A DNA stretch of 7,111 nt from DASTGO01 sp035719045 (GCA_035719045.1 DASTGO010000453.1:1-7111), one strand, 5' to 3'; positions 1-5,835 are shown, counted from the first letter of the stretch. Notes: generated from the letters alone by a model not told the origin. A program made the numbers and translations.

Positions 1-443
1 CGGGCGGTGCCGGCAACCTGTCCGGCGCCCTGGACGCCCTGCTCGGCCGCATCCCCGCCGACGGCTACCTCGCGGTCACGGCCTACCTGGACCGGGACCG
101 GCAGGCGGCGGCCGCGGCCCTGCGCCCGGCGCTGGCGGCCCGGACCGGCCGGCCGGTGACGTTCGGCTGGGGCCCGCGCTTCCTGCACTCCACCGGCCAG
201 TTCCACAAGGGCGGACCGGCGCGCGGGGTGTTCCTGCAGCTCACCGGGGAGCCCGCGGCCGACCTGCCGGTGCCGGGCCGGCCGTTCACCTTCGGTCAGC
301 TCATCGCCGCGCAGGCCACCGGCGACGTGCAGGTGCTGACCCGGCTCGGCCGCCCGGTGCTGCGGCTGCACCTGCGGGACCGGGCCACGGGGCTGGCCCA
401 GCTGCTGCGACTGTTGGACGTCCGGGCCGGGGTGCCCGGGTGA
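1..443 (+). CDS. pgi: Glucose-6-phosphate isomerase, C-terminal part (5' end outside window)
   Basis: The open frame runs in from the left edge (first full codon at 3) and stops at TGA 441-443, giving about 146 C-terminal residues. The key signature is GPRFLHSTGQFHKGGP at 171-218, followed by a GVFLQ strand, a DLPVPG turn and a final FTFGQLIAAQ-type helix. This is the C-terminal end of the actinobacterial class of phosphoglucose isomerase, a cytoplasmic enzyme that interconverts glucose 6-phosphate and fructose 6-phosphate. The same C-terminus occurs in stand-alone Pgi and in fused transaldolase-Pgi proteins, and the missing 5' part prevents a choice. The gene lies 88 nt upstream of zwf on the same strand, so its substrate is also the substrate of the next enzyme. 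The ATG at 156 is internal and is not the start. Family assignment is firm; stand-alone or fusion is undecided. Confidence 0.88.
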   Translation, partial: GGAGNLSGALDALLGRIPADGYLAVTAYLDRDRQAAAAALRPALAARTGRPVTFGWGPRFLHSTGQFHKGGPARGVFLQLTGEPAADLPVPGRPFTFGQLIAAQATGDVQVLTRLGRPVLRLHLRDRATGLAQLLRLLDVRAGVPG

Positions 444-531
444 CGGGCGCCGCAGCAGGGCCGGCGGACGGGCGTACTGCCCGGCAGTCCGGGGTACGGG
501 ACAACGTTGGGATCGAGGCGGACGAGGTCGG
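444..531 (+). other. pgi-zwf intergenic region
   Basis: This 88-nt gap holds no further gene. A small hairpin is visible at 476-488 (ACTGC, loop CCG, GCAGT). A CGTAC/GTACG pair at 473-477 and 494-498 could form an alternative to it. I see no convincing -35/-10 pair, so zwf may be read through from pgi, but an actinobacterial promoter with a poor -35 box cannot be excluded. Confidence 0.4.
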
Positions 532-540
532 ATGAGCGTG
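515..540 (+). promoter_or_regulatory. zwf ribosome binding region with ambiguous start
   Basis: Two GAGG cores occur, at 515-518 and 524-527. From the ATG at 532 they lie 13 and 4 nt away, neither ideal. An in-frame GTG at 538 would sit 10 nt after the second GAGG. The annotated ATG is preferred as the conventional choice, but a protein two residues shorter, starting at GTG 538, is equally compatible with the sequence. Confidence 0.4.
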
Positions 541-2070
541 CGGATCGAAGCCGGGGTCAACCCGCTGCGGGACCCCCGGGACAAGCGACTGCCCACCATC
601 GCGGGGCCGTGCGGGCTGGTCATCTTCGGGGTCACCGGTGACCTCGCGCGGCGCAAGCTGATGCCCGCCGTGTACGACCTGGCCCACCGCGGCCTGCTGC
701 CTCCCGGGTTCGCCCTGGTCGGCTTCGCCCGCCGGGACTGGGCGGACGAGGACTTCATGCGGATCGTGCACGACGCGGTCCGCGAGGGCGCCCGGACCCC
801 GTTCCGGGAGGACGTCTGGCAGCAGCTGGCCGCCGGGATCCGGTTCGTCTCCGGCGACTTCGGGGACGACCACGCCTTCGACCAGCTCGCCACCGTGGTG
901 TCCGACCTGGACAAGATCCGCGGGACGGCCGGCAACCACGCCTTCTACCTCTCGGTGCCGCCCGGGGCGTTCCCCGTCGTGGTCAAGCAGCTGGCCCGGT
1001 CGGGGCTGTCCGCGCAGGACGGCGAGGGCTGGCGCCGGGTGGTCATCGAGAAGCCGTTCGGGCACGACCTGACGTCCGCCCGGGAGCTCAACGAGATCGT
1101 CGGCTCGGTGTTCCCGCCGGACTCGGTGTTCCGGATCGACCACTACCTGGGCAAGGAGACCGTCCAGAACCTGCTGGCGATGCGCTTCGCCAACCAGATG
1201 TTCGAACCGGTCTGGAACGCCAACTACGTCGACCACGTGCAGATCACCATGGCCGAGGACATCGGGATCGGCGGCCGGGCCGGCTACTACGACGGGATCG
1301 GTGCCGCCCGTGACGTCATCCAGAACCACCTGCTGCAACTGCTCGCCCTGACCGCGATGGAGGAGCCGGTCTCCTTCGACGCCCGCGACCTGCGGATGGA
1401 GAAGGAGAAGGTGCTGTCGGCGGTGCGGGTGCCCAAGGACCTCGCTCTGCACACCGCGCGCGGCCAGTACGCCGCCGGCTGGCAGGGCAACTCCCCGGTC
1501 GTCGGCTACCTGGAGGAGAAGGGCACCGACCCGAACTCCATCACCGAGACCTACGCCGCGATCCGGCTGGACATCGACACCCGGCGCTGGGCCAACGTCC
1601 CCTTCTACCTGCGTACCGGCAAGCGGCTGGGCCGGCGGGTCACCGAGATCGCCGTGGTCTTCAAGCGGGCGCCGCATCTGCCCTTCGAGCGGACCGCCAC
1701 CGAGGAACTCGGCAAGAACGCGATCGTCATCCGGGTCCAGCCGGACGAGGGGGTGACCATCCGGTTCGGCTCCAAGGTGCCGGGCACGGCGATGGAGGTC
1801 CGCGACGTCACGATGGACTTCGGGTACGGGCACGCGTTCACCGAGTCCAGCCCCGAGGCCTACGAGCGGCTGATCCTCGACGTCCTGCTCGGCGAGCCGC
1901 CGCTGTTCCCGCGGCATGAGGAGGTCGAGCTGTCCTGGCGGATCCTCGACCCGATCGAGGAGTTCTGGGCCACCCAGGGACGGCCCGACCCCTACCCCTC
2001 CGGAACCTGGGGGCCCGCCTCCGCCGACGCGATGATGGCCCGCGACGGCCGCAGCTGGCGGCTGCCGTGA
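532..2070 (+). CDS. zwf: Glucose-6-phosphate dehydrogenase
   Basis: This cytoplasmic enzyme oxidises glucose 6-phosphate to 6-phosphogluconolactone, normally with NADP+, in the first committed step of the oxidative pentose phosphate pathway. The 512-residue protein has the usual length for the actinobacterial enzyme and resembles the mycobacterial Zwf2 type throughout. The N-terminal dinucleotide-binding motif GVTGDLARRK is at residues 33-42. The substrate-binding signature RIDHYLGKE is at 201-209, where H204 and K208 are expected to hold the phosphate. H266 in the DVIQNHLLQLL segment lies 62 residues after H204, matching the spacing of the catalytic base in the well-studied Leuconostoc enzyme. 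The C-terminal domain includes YLRTGKRL and IRVQPDEGV. It is followed 82 nt downstream by opcA, whose product is its known partner. No frameshift or missing key residue is seen. The identity is secure; only the start (ATG 532 or GTG 538) is uncertain. Confidence 0.97.
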   Translation: MSVRIEAGVNPLRDPRDKRLPTIAGPCGLVIFGVTGDLARRKLMPAVYDLAHRGLLPPGFALVGFARRDWADEDFMRIVHDAVREGARTPFREDVWQQLAAGIRFVSGDFGDDHAFDQLATVVSDLDKIRGTAGNHAFYLSVPPGAFPVVVKQLARSGLSAQDGEGWRRVVIEKPFGHDLTSARELNEIVGSVFPPDSVFRIDHYLGKETVQNLLAMRFANQMFEPVWNANYVDHVQITMAEDIGIGGRAGYYDGIGAARDVIQNHLLQLLALTAMEEPVSFDARDLRMEKEKVLSAVRVPKDLALHTARGQYAAGWQGNSPVVGYLEEKGTDPNSITETYAAIRLDIDTRRWANVPFYLRTGKRLGRRVTEIAVVFKRAPHLPFERTATEELGKNAIVIRVQPDEGVTIRFGSKVPGTAMEVRDVTMDFGYGHAFTESSPEAYERLILDVLLGEPPLFPRHEEVELSWRILDPIEEFWATQGRPDPYPSGTWGPASADAMMARDGRSWRLP

Positions 2071-2152
2071 CCGGGCGCACCGGTGGGGACCAGGACGCCC
2101 GCCGCCGACCCCAGCTGACCGTGACCGCCCGACGCCCGACCGGGAGCCCGCG
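2071..2152 (+). other. zwf-opcA spacer with opcA ribosome binding site
   Basis: This is an 82-nt gap with no gene. A clear Shine-Dalgarno core, GGGAG at 2142-2146, lies 6 nt before the opcA ATG and supports that start. No strong hairpin or promoter was found, which fits co-transcription of zwf and opcA. Confidence 0.5.
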
Positions 2153-3214
2153 ATGATCATCGACCTGCCGGACACCACGACCGGGGCGATCGCCCGGCAT
2201 CTGGTGGACCTGCGCGAGTCCGGGGGCGCCGTCGCCCTCGGCCGGGTGCTCACCCTGATCCTGGTTACCGAGGACGCCCGGGCCGAGCCCGCGATCCGGG
2301 CCGCGAACGACGCCAGCCGGGAACACCCGTGCCGGGTGATCGCCGTGGTCCGGGGTGAACGCCGGGGCAGCAACCGGCTCGACGCCCAGATCCGGGTCGG
2401 CGGGGACGCCGGGGCCAGCGAGGTCATCGTGCTGCGGCTGTACGGCCCGCTCACCGATCACGGGGACAGCGTCATCATCCCGTTCCTGCTGCCCGATGCC
2501 CCGATCGTCTGCTGGTGGCCGGGCACCGCGCCGGACGTCCCCGCCGAGGACCCGATCGGGCGGATGGCGCAGCGCCGGGTCACCGACGCCTCGATCTCGA
2601 AGAACCCGGCCAAGGCGCTGCTGCAGCGGGCCAGCCGGCACGCGCCGGGTGACACCGACCTGGCCTGGACCCGGACCACGCTGTGGCGGGCCCTGCTGGC
2701 GGCCGCACTGGACCAGCCGCCCTACGAACCGGTCACCGGGGCCGTCGTCACCGGCGCCTCGGACAGCCCGAGCACCGACCTGCTGGCGGCCTGGCTGTCG
2801 CTGTCCCTGGACTGCCCGGTCCGGCGGGTCAAGGGACCGGTGGGCAGTGGCCTGACCAGCGTTGTCCTCAAGCGCCCGAGCGGGCCGGTCGACCTGGTCC
2901 GGGCCGACCGCAGGATCGCCACCCTCACCCAGCCCGGGCAGCCCCCGCGCCACCTCGCCCTGCCGCCGCGCCAGGACGCCGAATGCCTGGCCGAGGAGCT
3001 GCGCCGGCTCGACCCCGACGACGTGTTCGCCGAGGTGGTCACCCAGGGCCTGCCACAGCTGGGCCGGCGCAGCAGGGGAACCGCGGTCCCGCTCTCCCCC
3101 GACGCCGACGGACCGGACGGCGATGACGGCGACGGCGACGAGCCGGGCGGTCCGCCGCCGGCCGCAGACAGCCACGACCAGCCGGCCGAGAGCAGTCCGG
3201 AGCCGGTCCGGTGA
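2153..3214 (+). CDS. opcA: Glucose-6-phosphate dehydrogenase assembly protein OpcA
   Basis: OpcA is a non-enzymatic partner required for assembly or full activity of glucose-6-phosphate dehydrogenase in cyanobacteria and actinobacteria. Its position directly after zwf fits that role. The protein begins with the family hallmark MIIDLPDTTT and continues with GAVALGRVLTLIL. It has RLDAQIRVGGDAGASEV-type text near residues 75-95, then CWWPG at 120-124. DTDLAWTR and the DQPPYEP segment follow, and the core closes near residue 304 (ECLAEELRRLDPDDVF then QGLPQLG). The start is set by the GGGAG site 6 nt upstream and by the family N-terminus. At 353 residues it is about 50 longer than the mycobacterial homologue. 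The excess is a low-complexity tail, residues 305-353: a basic RRSRG, then an acidic DG-rich run at 317-330, then a Pro/Ala/Ser-rich end. The tail is probably disordered and its function is unknown. The stop codon overlaps the pgl start. Confidence 0.96.
   Translation: MIIDLPDTTTGAIARHLVDLRESGGAVALGRVLTLILVTEDARAEPAIRAANDASREHPCRVIAVVRGERRGSNRLDAQIRVGGDAGASEVIVLRLYGPLTDHGDSVIIPFLLPDAPIVCWWPGTAPDVPAEDPIGRMAQRRVTDASISKNPAKALLQRASRHAPGDTDLAWTRTTLWRALLAAALDQPPYEPVTGAVVTGASDSPSTDLLAAWLSLSLDCPVRRVKGPVGSGLTSVVLKRPSGPVDLVRADRRIATLTQPGQPPRHLALPPRQDAECLAEELRRLDPDDVFAEVVTQGLPQLGRRSRGTAVPLSPDADGPDGDDGDGDEPGGPPPAADSHDQPAESSPEPVR
3199..3214 (+). promoter_or_regulatory. opcA-pgl translational coupling site (GTGA overlap)
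   Basis: The pgl GTG start (3211-3213) overlaps the opcA TGA stop (3212-3214) in the sequence GTGA. A Shine-Dalgarno core, GGAG at 3199-3202, lies 8 nt upstream inside opcA. This arrangement fixes the pgl start and indicates that ribosomes ending opcA can reinitiate on pgl. Confidence 0.8.
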
Positions 3215-3993
3215 GCGCGCCCCTGGTCGTCGTGCATGCGACGGCGGAACTGCTCGTCCAGGCCGCGGCCGCCCGGCTGGTCACCCGGTTGGTGGACGTC
3301 CAGGCCGCGACCGGGCACGCGCACGTCGTGCTCACCGGCGGCGGGACCGGGATCGCCACCCTGGCCGCAGTGGCCGCCACCCCGGCCCGGGACGCCGTCG
3401 ACTGGTCCGCCCTGGACGTCTGGTGGGGTGACGAGCGGTTCCTGCCGTCCGGGCACCCCGACCGCAACGAGACCCAGGCCCGGGCGGCGCTGCTGGACCA
3501 CGTCCCGCTGCCGCCGCACCGGGTGCACCCGATGCCCCCCTCGGACGGCCCCTTCGGCGCTGACGTCGACGCCGCCGCCGAGGCCTACGCCGCGGAACTG
3601 GCCGCAGCCACCCGGCCGGAGGACCACGCCGACGTGCCGTCCTTCGACGTCCTGCTGCTCGGCCTCGGCCCCGATGCACACATCGCCTCGCTGTTCCCGG
3701 AGCATCCGGCGCTGTACGAGGAGGACCGCAGCGTGCTCGGCGTCCGGGGATCACCCAAGCCGCCGCCGGTCCGGATCACGCTCACCCGCCGTGCCATCCA
3801 GCAGGCTCAGGACGTCTGGCTCGTGGTCGCCGGCGCGGACAAGGCGGGTGCGGTCTCGATGGCCCTCGGGCAGGCCGGGGAGGTCGCGGTCCCGGCCGCC
3901 GCCGCCCGGGGACGCCGCGGCACGCTGTGGCTGCTCGACCGGGCGGCCGCGGCTCAGGTGCCCCCGGCGCTCACCCGTCCCGCGAGCCCCTGA
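3211..3993 (+). CDS. pgl: 6-phosphogluconolactonase
   Basis: This soluble enzyme hydrolyses 6-phosphogluconolactone, the Zwf product, to 6-phosphogluconate. The 260-residue protein has the usual length for the Pgl/DevB family, which is related to glucosamine-6-phosphate isomerases. Visible motifs are LTGGGTG at 41-47 (phosphate loop), WWGDERFLP at 71-79, the DRNETQAR segment just after, GLGPDAHIASLFPEH at 151-165 and SPKPPPVRITL at 181-191. H157 in the GPDAH motif corresponds to the conserved catalytic-site histidine. The residue before it is Ala where many homologues have Gly, probably a tolerated variant. Translation starts at a GTG overlapping the opcA stop. The gene ends the + strand block and faces the RbpA gene tail to tail. 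Having pgl directly after zwf-opcA completes the oxidative branch as far as 6-phosphogluconate. Confidence 0.95.
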   Translation: MSAPLVVVHATAELLVQAAAARLVTRLVDVQAATGHAHVVLTGGGTGIATLAAVAATPARDAVDWSALDVWWGDERFLPSGHPDRNETQARAALLDHVPLPPHRVHPMPPSDGPFGADVDAAAEAYAAELAAATRPEDHADVPSFDVLLLGLGPDAHIASLFPEHPALYEEDRSVLGVRGSPKPPPVRITLTRRAIQQAQDVWLVVAGADKAGAVSMALGQAGEVAVPAAAARGRRGTLWLLDRAAAAQVPPALTRPASP

Positions 3994-4037
3994 CCGCGCC
4001 GGGGCTGGCCCGGACCCCCAGCACCTGCCCCGGACGC

Positions 4038-4095
4038 ACGCAGGCGGCGTCCCGTACCCGGCCTCGAGGGACCTGGTACGGGACGCCGCCTGCGT
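4038..4095. terminator. 21-bp perfect inverted repeat, probable bidirectional terminator
   Basis: Positions 4038-4058 and 4075-4095 are perfect reverse complements (21 bp), separated by a 16-nt loop that itself contains the palindrome CCTCGAGG at 4062-4069. The element starts 44 nt after the pgl stop and ends 77 nt before the end of the opposing RbpA gene. Only a short TTT (4095-4097) follows on the + strand, so it is not a classic U-tract terminator. Strong GC-rich hairpins without U-tracts are common at actinobacterial gene ends. The terminator role is inferred from position and stem strength. Confidence 0.7.
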
Positions 4096-4122
4096 TTCGG
4101 GATGCCGCCTGCGTTTCGGGAC
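4079..4122 (+). repeat. 19-nt tandem repeat, about 2.3 copies
   Basis: The unit CGGGAYGCCGCCTGCGTTT occurs at 4079-4097 (C at the variable position) and 4098-4116 (T), followed by the partial copy CGGGAC at 4117-4122. The left hairpin arm (4038-4054) carries most of the unit in inverted orientation. It can pair either with copy 1 (within the 21-bp stem) or with copy 2 (4098-4114, 17 pairs including one G-U). The repeat is directly visible; any function is inferred. Confidence 0.85.
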
Positions 4123-4172
4123 TGTCCGCCGGCCTGTCCCCGCGGGGTGGCCGCTGCCTCAGCGCAGGCTGG

Positions 4173-4523
4173 TCACCGGATGATCTTGCGGGACCGCAGG
4201 GCGTCGAGCGCCTCCTGCAGGATCGCCTGACCGTCGGCGTCGCTGCGCCGCTCCTTCACGTAGGCGAGGTGCGTCTTGTAGGGCTCGTTGCGCGGCGGGG
4301 ACGGCGGGTTGTGCTGGTCCTGGCCGGCCGGGAAACCGCACCGGGGGCAGTCCCAGGTCTCCGGGGGCTGGGCCCCGGCCTCCTCGGAGAAGCTCGGCTT
4401 CGTCTCGTGCCCGTTCGCACACCAGTACGAGATCCGGAGGCGGGGAGCGGCCTCGCCGCGCTCGGCCTCGCCCATCGGACCTGCGCCTACCCGGCTGCCG
4501 CGGATCGCATTACCACTGGCCAC
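4173..4523 (-). CDS. rbpA: RNA polymerase-binding protein RbpA family (zinc-ligand form, possible paralogue)
   Basis: RbpA proteins bind RNA polymerase and principal sigma factors in actinobacteria and help form the open promoter complex. This 116-residue protein has the family order. A short N-terminal tail (IRGSRVGAG at 7-15) comes first, then a small beta-rich core with zinc ligands C35, H39, C59 and C62 (WCANGH and DCPRCG). A linker follows (PPSPPRNEPYKTH), then a C-terminal helical sigma-interaction region beginning KERRSDADG. The GTG start at 4523-4521 is supported by the purine-rich AGGGAAGGAA at 4540-4531, ending 7 nt upstream. It lies downstream of secG on the same strand, but a hairpin and a 131-nt gap suggest at least partly separate expression. 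The sequence differs noticeably from the best-known RbpA proteins of Mycobacterium and Streptomyces and may be a second, paralogous type. Family membership is well supported; the exact role is inferred. Confidence 0.85.
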   Translation of the reverse strand: MASGNAIRGSRVGAGPMGEAERGEAAPRLRISYWCANGHETKPSFSEEAGAQPPETWDCPRCGFPAGQDQHNPPSPPRNEPYKTHLAYVKERRSDADGQAILQEALDALRSRKIIR

Positions 4524-4530
4524 CGAAGGG

Positions 4531-4540
4531 TTCCTTCCCT
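4531..4540 (-). promoter_or_regulatory. RbpA gene ribosome binding site
   Basis: On the - strand this reads AGGGAAGGAA, ending 7 nt before the GTG codon at 4523. It selects this GTG over the internal ATG at residue 17, which would remove the conserved N-terminal RGSR segment. Confidence 0.7.
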
Positions 4541-4568
4541 GTCTGCCGGACCGCCGACACCCGTCGGC

Positions 4569-4597
4569 CCGGTACTGCTGGAGTTCCGGTACTGCTG
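4569..4597. repeat. 12-nt direct repeat in the RbpA leader
   Basis: CCGGTACTGCTG occurs at 4569-4580 and again at 4586-4597, with a 17-nt period. It sits 46-74 nt upstream of the RbpA gene start. A small hairpin (GCCGAC at 4553-4558 with GTCGGC at 4563-4568, 4-nt loop) lies beside it. It could be a regulator binding site or chance duplication; no regulator is recognised. Confidence 0.5.
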
Positions 4598-4619
4598 AAG
4601 TGCTGAGCGGCCCCCGTCC

Positions 4620-4647
4620 ACCGCGGCGGAGCCCCCACCGCCGCGGT
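4620..4647 (-). terminator. Hairpin after secG
   Basis: ACCGCGGCGG at 4620-4629 pairs perfectly with CCGCCGCGGT at 4638-4647, leaving an 8-nt loop. It begins 7 nt beyond the secG stop on the - strand. There is no U-tract. It is a plausible terminator or attenuator separating secG from the RbpA gene. Confidence 0.6.
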
Positions 4648-4654
4648 CACGGCC

Positions 4655-4900
4655 TCAGGCGTTGAAACGCTCCATGATGCCGAGCAGCACGATGACGACC
4701 GCCCAGAGCATCCCCATCCCGATGGTGAAGCGGTTCAGGTTCCGCTCGGCCACGCCGGAGCTGCCGATGCTGGAGCTCACCCCACCACCGAACATGTCCG
4801 ACAGGCCCCCACCACGGCCCTTGTGCATGAGGATCAGCAGGGTCAGGAACAGGCTGGTGATCACCAGCAACACCTGCAAGATGATGCGGACTGCAGTCAC
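4655..4900 (-). CDS. secG: Preprotein translocase subunit SecG
   Basis: SecG is the small accessory subunit of the SecYEG protein-export channel in the cytoplasmic membrane. The 81-residue product has the expected two hydrophobic segments, roughly residues 4-25 and 58-76. They are joined by the characteristic Gly/Ser-rich loop: LMHKGRGGGLSDMFGGG at 24-40, then SSSIGSSGVAERNLNRF. The GTG start at 4900-4898 has AAGGGA at 4911-4906, 5 nt upstream. The gene follows tpiA after 118 nt containing a strong hairpin. A secG gene downstream of pgk-tpiA is a recurrent actinobacterial arrangement that need not reflect a shared function. Length, topology and loop motif agree with the family and no abnormality is seen. 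Confidence 0.95.
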   Translation of the reverse strand: MTAVRIILQVLLVITSLFLTLLILMHKGRGGGLSDMFGGGVSSSIGSSGVAERNLNRFTIGMGMLWAVVIVLLGIMERFNA

Positions 4901-5018
4901 GATCGTCCCTTGTTGGCCACTTGTCGACTGTCGGCTAGGTTCGCCAGGTTGGTCACCCCGGGATGGGGCACGCCCCCCTCAGCGTAGGCGATGAGGGGGG
5001 CGTCGTAGACCAACCGGG
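4901..5018 (-). other. tpiA-secG spacer
   Basis: The 118-nt gap contains the nested hairpin at 4947-5015 and, closer to secG, the palindrome GTCGAC at 4923-4928. No convincing promoter hexamers were found upstream of secG. secG is probably transcribed partly by read-through from tpiA. Confidence 0.5.
4947..5015 (-). terminator. Nested hairpin downstream of tpiA
   Basis: The inner stem pairs ACGCCCCCCTCA at 4970-4981 with TGAGGGGGGCGT at 4992-5003 (12 bp, 10-nt loop). An outer stem pairs GGTTGGTC at 4947-4954 with GACCAACC at 5008-5015 (8 bp). It starts 3 nt after the tpiA stop on the - strand. There is no U-tract. The compact two-tier fold suggests a terminator, attenuator or mRNA 3'-end stabiliser between tpiA and secG. 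Confidence 0.7.
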
Positions 5019-5822
5019 TCAGGCGGTCACGTGCGAGCGGTACCGGGCGATGGACGCGAACTCCCCCGCGTCCAGGCTGGCGCCACCGACGAGAGCCCCG
5101 TCCACGTCCGGCTTGGCCATGATCCCGGCGATGTTGGCGGCCTTCACCGAACCGCCGTACAGCACCCGCACCCCCGCCGCCAGCTCCGGCGAGTACAGCT
5201 CGCCGAGCCGCTCACGGATCGCCCCGCAGACCTCCTGGGCGTCGTCCGGGGTGGCCACCTCACCGGTGCCGATCGCCCAGACCGGTTCGTAGGCGATCAC
5301 GGCGATGGCGGCCTGCTCGCCGGGGATGCCGGCCAGCCCGCCCTCCAGCTGGGCCAGGGTGTGGGCGACGTGGTTGCCGGCCTTGCGGACGTCCAGCCCC
5401 TCGCCGATGCACAGGATCGGCCGCATCCCGTGCCGGAACACGGCCTTGACCTTGGCGTTCACCTGCTCGTCGGTCTCCGCGTGGTACTCCCGGCGCTCGC
5501 TGTGCCCGACCACCACGTAGGTGCAGCCGAGCTTGGCCAGCATCTGCCCGGAGATCTCGCCGGTGTAGGCCCCCGCGTCATGCGCGGAGACGTCCTGCGC
5601 GCCGTACTTCAGGCCGAGCTTGTCCCCGTCCACCAGCGTCTGCACCGACCGGATGTCGGTGAACGGGGGCACCACGGCCACCTCGACCTCGGTGAAGTCG
5701 TGCTTGGCGTCGTCGAGCGACCAGGCCAGCTTCTGCACCAGGTGGGTGGCCTGCTGGTGGTCGAGGTTCATCTTCCAGTTACCCGCCATCAGCGGGGTGC
5801 GGTCGGTGCCGCTGCTTGCCAC
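5019..5822 (-). CDS. tpiA: Triose-phosphate isomerase
   Basis: This cytoplasmic (beta/alpha)8-barrel enzyme interconverts dihydroxyacetone phosphate and glyceraldehyde 3-phosphate in glycolysis and gluconeogenesis. All catalytic elements are present in the 267-residue product. K17 lies in GNWKMN (14-19). The electrophilic His is H107 in VVVGHSERR (103-111). The catalytic base is E179 in AYEPVWAIGTG (177-187), which begins the flexible loop 6. Phosphate-binding segments are LYGGSV (221-226) and DGALVGGASL (241-250). The GTG start at 5822-5820 is backed by GAGAGGAA at 5835-5828, 5 nt upstream, and leaves a normal short N-terminal extension before the first strand. It begins 27 nt after the pgk stop, so the two genes are almost certainly co-transcribed. 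Nothing is missing. Confidence 0.97.
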   Translation of the reverse strand: MASSGTDRTPLMAGNWKMNLDHQQATHLVQKLAWSLDDAKHDFTEVEVAVVPPFTDIRSVQTLVDGDKLGLKYGAQDVSAHDAGAYTGEISGQMLAKLGCTYVVVGHSERREYHAETDEQVNAKVKAVFRHGMRPILCIGEGLDVRKAGNHVAHTLAQLEGGLAGIPGEQAAIAVIAYEPVWAIGTGEVATPDDAQEVCGAIRERLGELYSPELAAGVRVLYGGSVKAANIAGIMAKPDVDGALVGGASLDAGEFASIARYRSHVTA

Positions 5823-5827
5823 GACAG

Positions 5828-5835
5828 TTCCTCTC
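5828..5835 (-). promoter_or_regulatory. tpiA ribosome binding site
   Basis: GAGAGGAA on the - strand lies 5 nt before the GTG at 5822 and within the 27-nt pgk-tpiA spacer. It supports the GTG start over the in-frame ATG at residue 12, which would begin only one residue before the GNWKMN catalytic strand. Confidence 0.75.

Larger units (their letters stand above)
3994..4172. other. Convergent intergenic region between pgl and the RbpA gene
   Basis: These 179 nt lie between two facing stop codons and hold no supportable gene. They contain the large inverted repeat at 4038-4095, the 19-nt tandem repeat at 4079-4122, and a further 10-bp palindrome CCCCGCGGGG at 4138-4147. The whole region looks like a bidirectional transcription stop, with repeat expansion on one side. 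Confidence 0.7.

Noticed and set aside
301..2454. Long - strand open frame (717 codons) opposite zwf and opcA
   Set aside because: It is antisense to two unmistakable conserved genes. Its translation is Arg/Pro/Gly/Val-rich with no recognisable domain, as expected from stop-poor antisense frames in high-GC DNA.
1838..3175. - strand open frame (445 codons) opposite opcA
   Set aside because: Low-complexity Gly/Arg/Pro/Asp-rich translation lying antisense to opcA; no family resemblance.
2722..3705. - strand open frame (327 codons) opposite opcA and pgl
   Set aside because: Antisense shadow spanning two confirmed genes; no motif seen.
3236..4183. + strand open frame (315 codons) overlapping pgl in another frame
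   Set aside because: Its translation is dominated by Pro, Arg, Ser and Thr, typical of an out-of-frame reading, while pgl in the correct frame has all family motifs.
4159..4422. 87-codon - strand frame inside the RbpA gene
   Set aside because: Alternate-frame reading of the RbpA gene; the correct frame has zinc ligands and a good ribosome binding site.
4524..4620. Possible ECF (SigR-like) promoter upstream of the RbpA gene, from a GGAAC between the direct repeats
   Set aside because: No GTT-type -10 element is found 16-20 nt downstream of the GGAAC, so the promoter cannot be supported by sequence.
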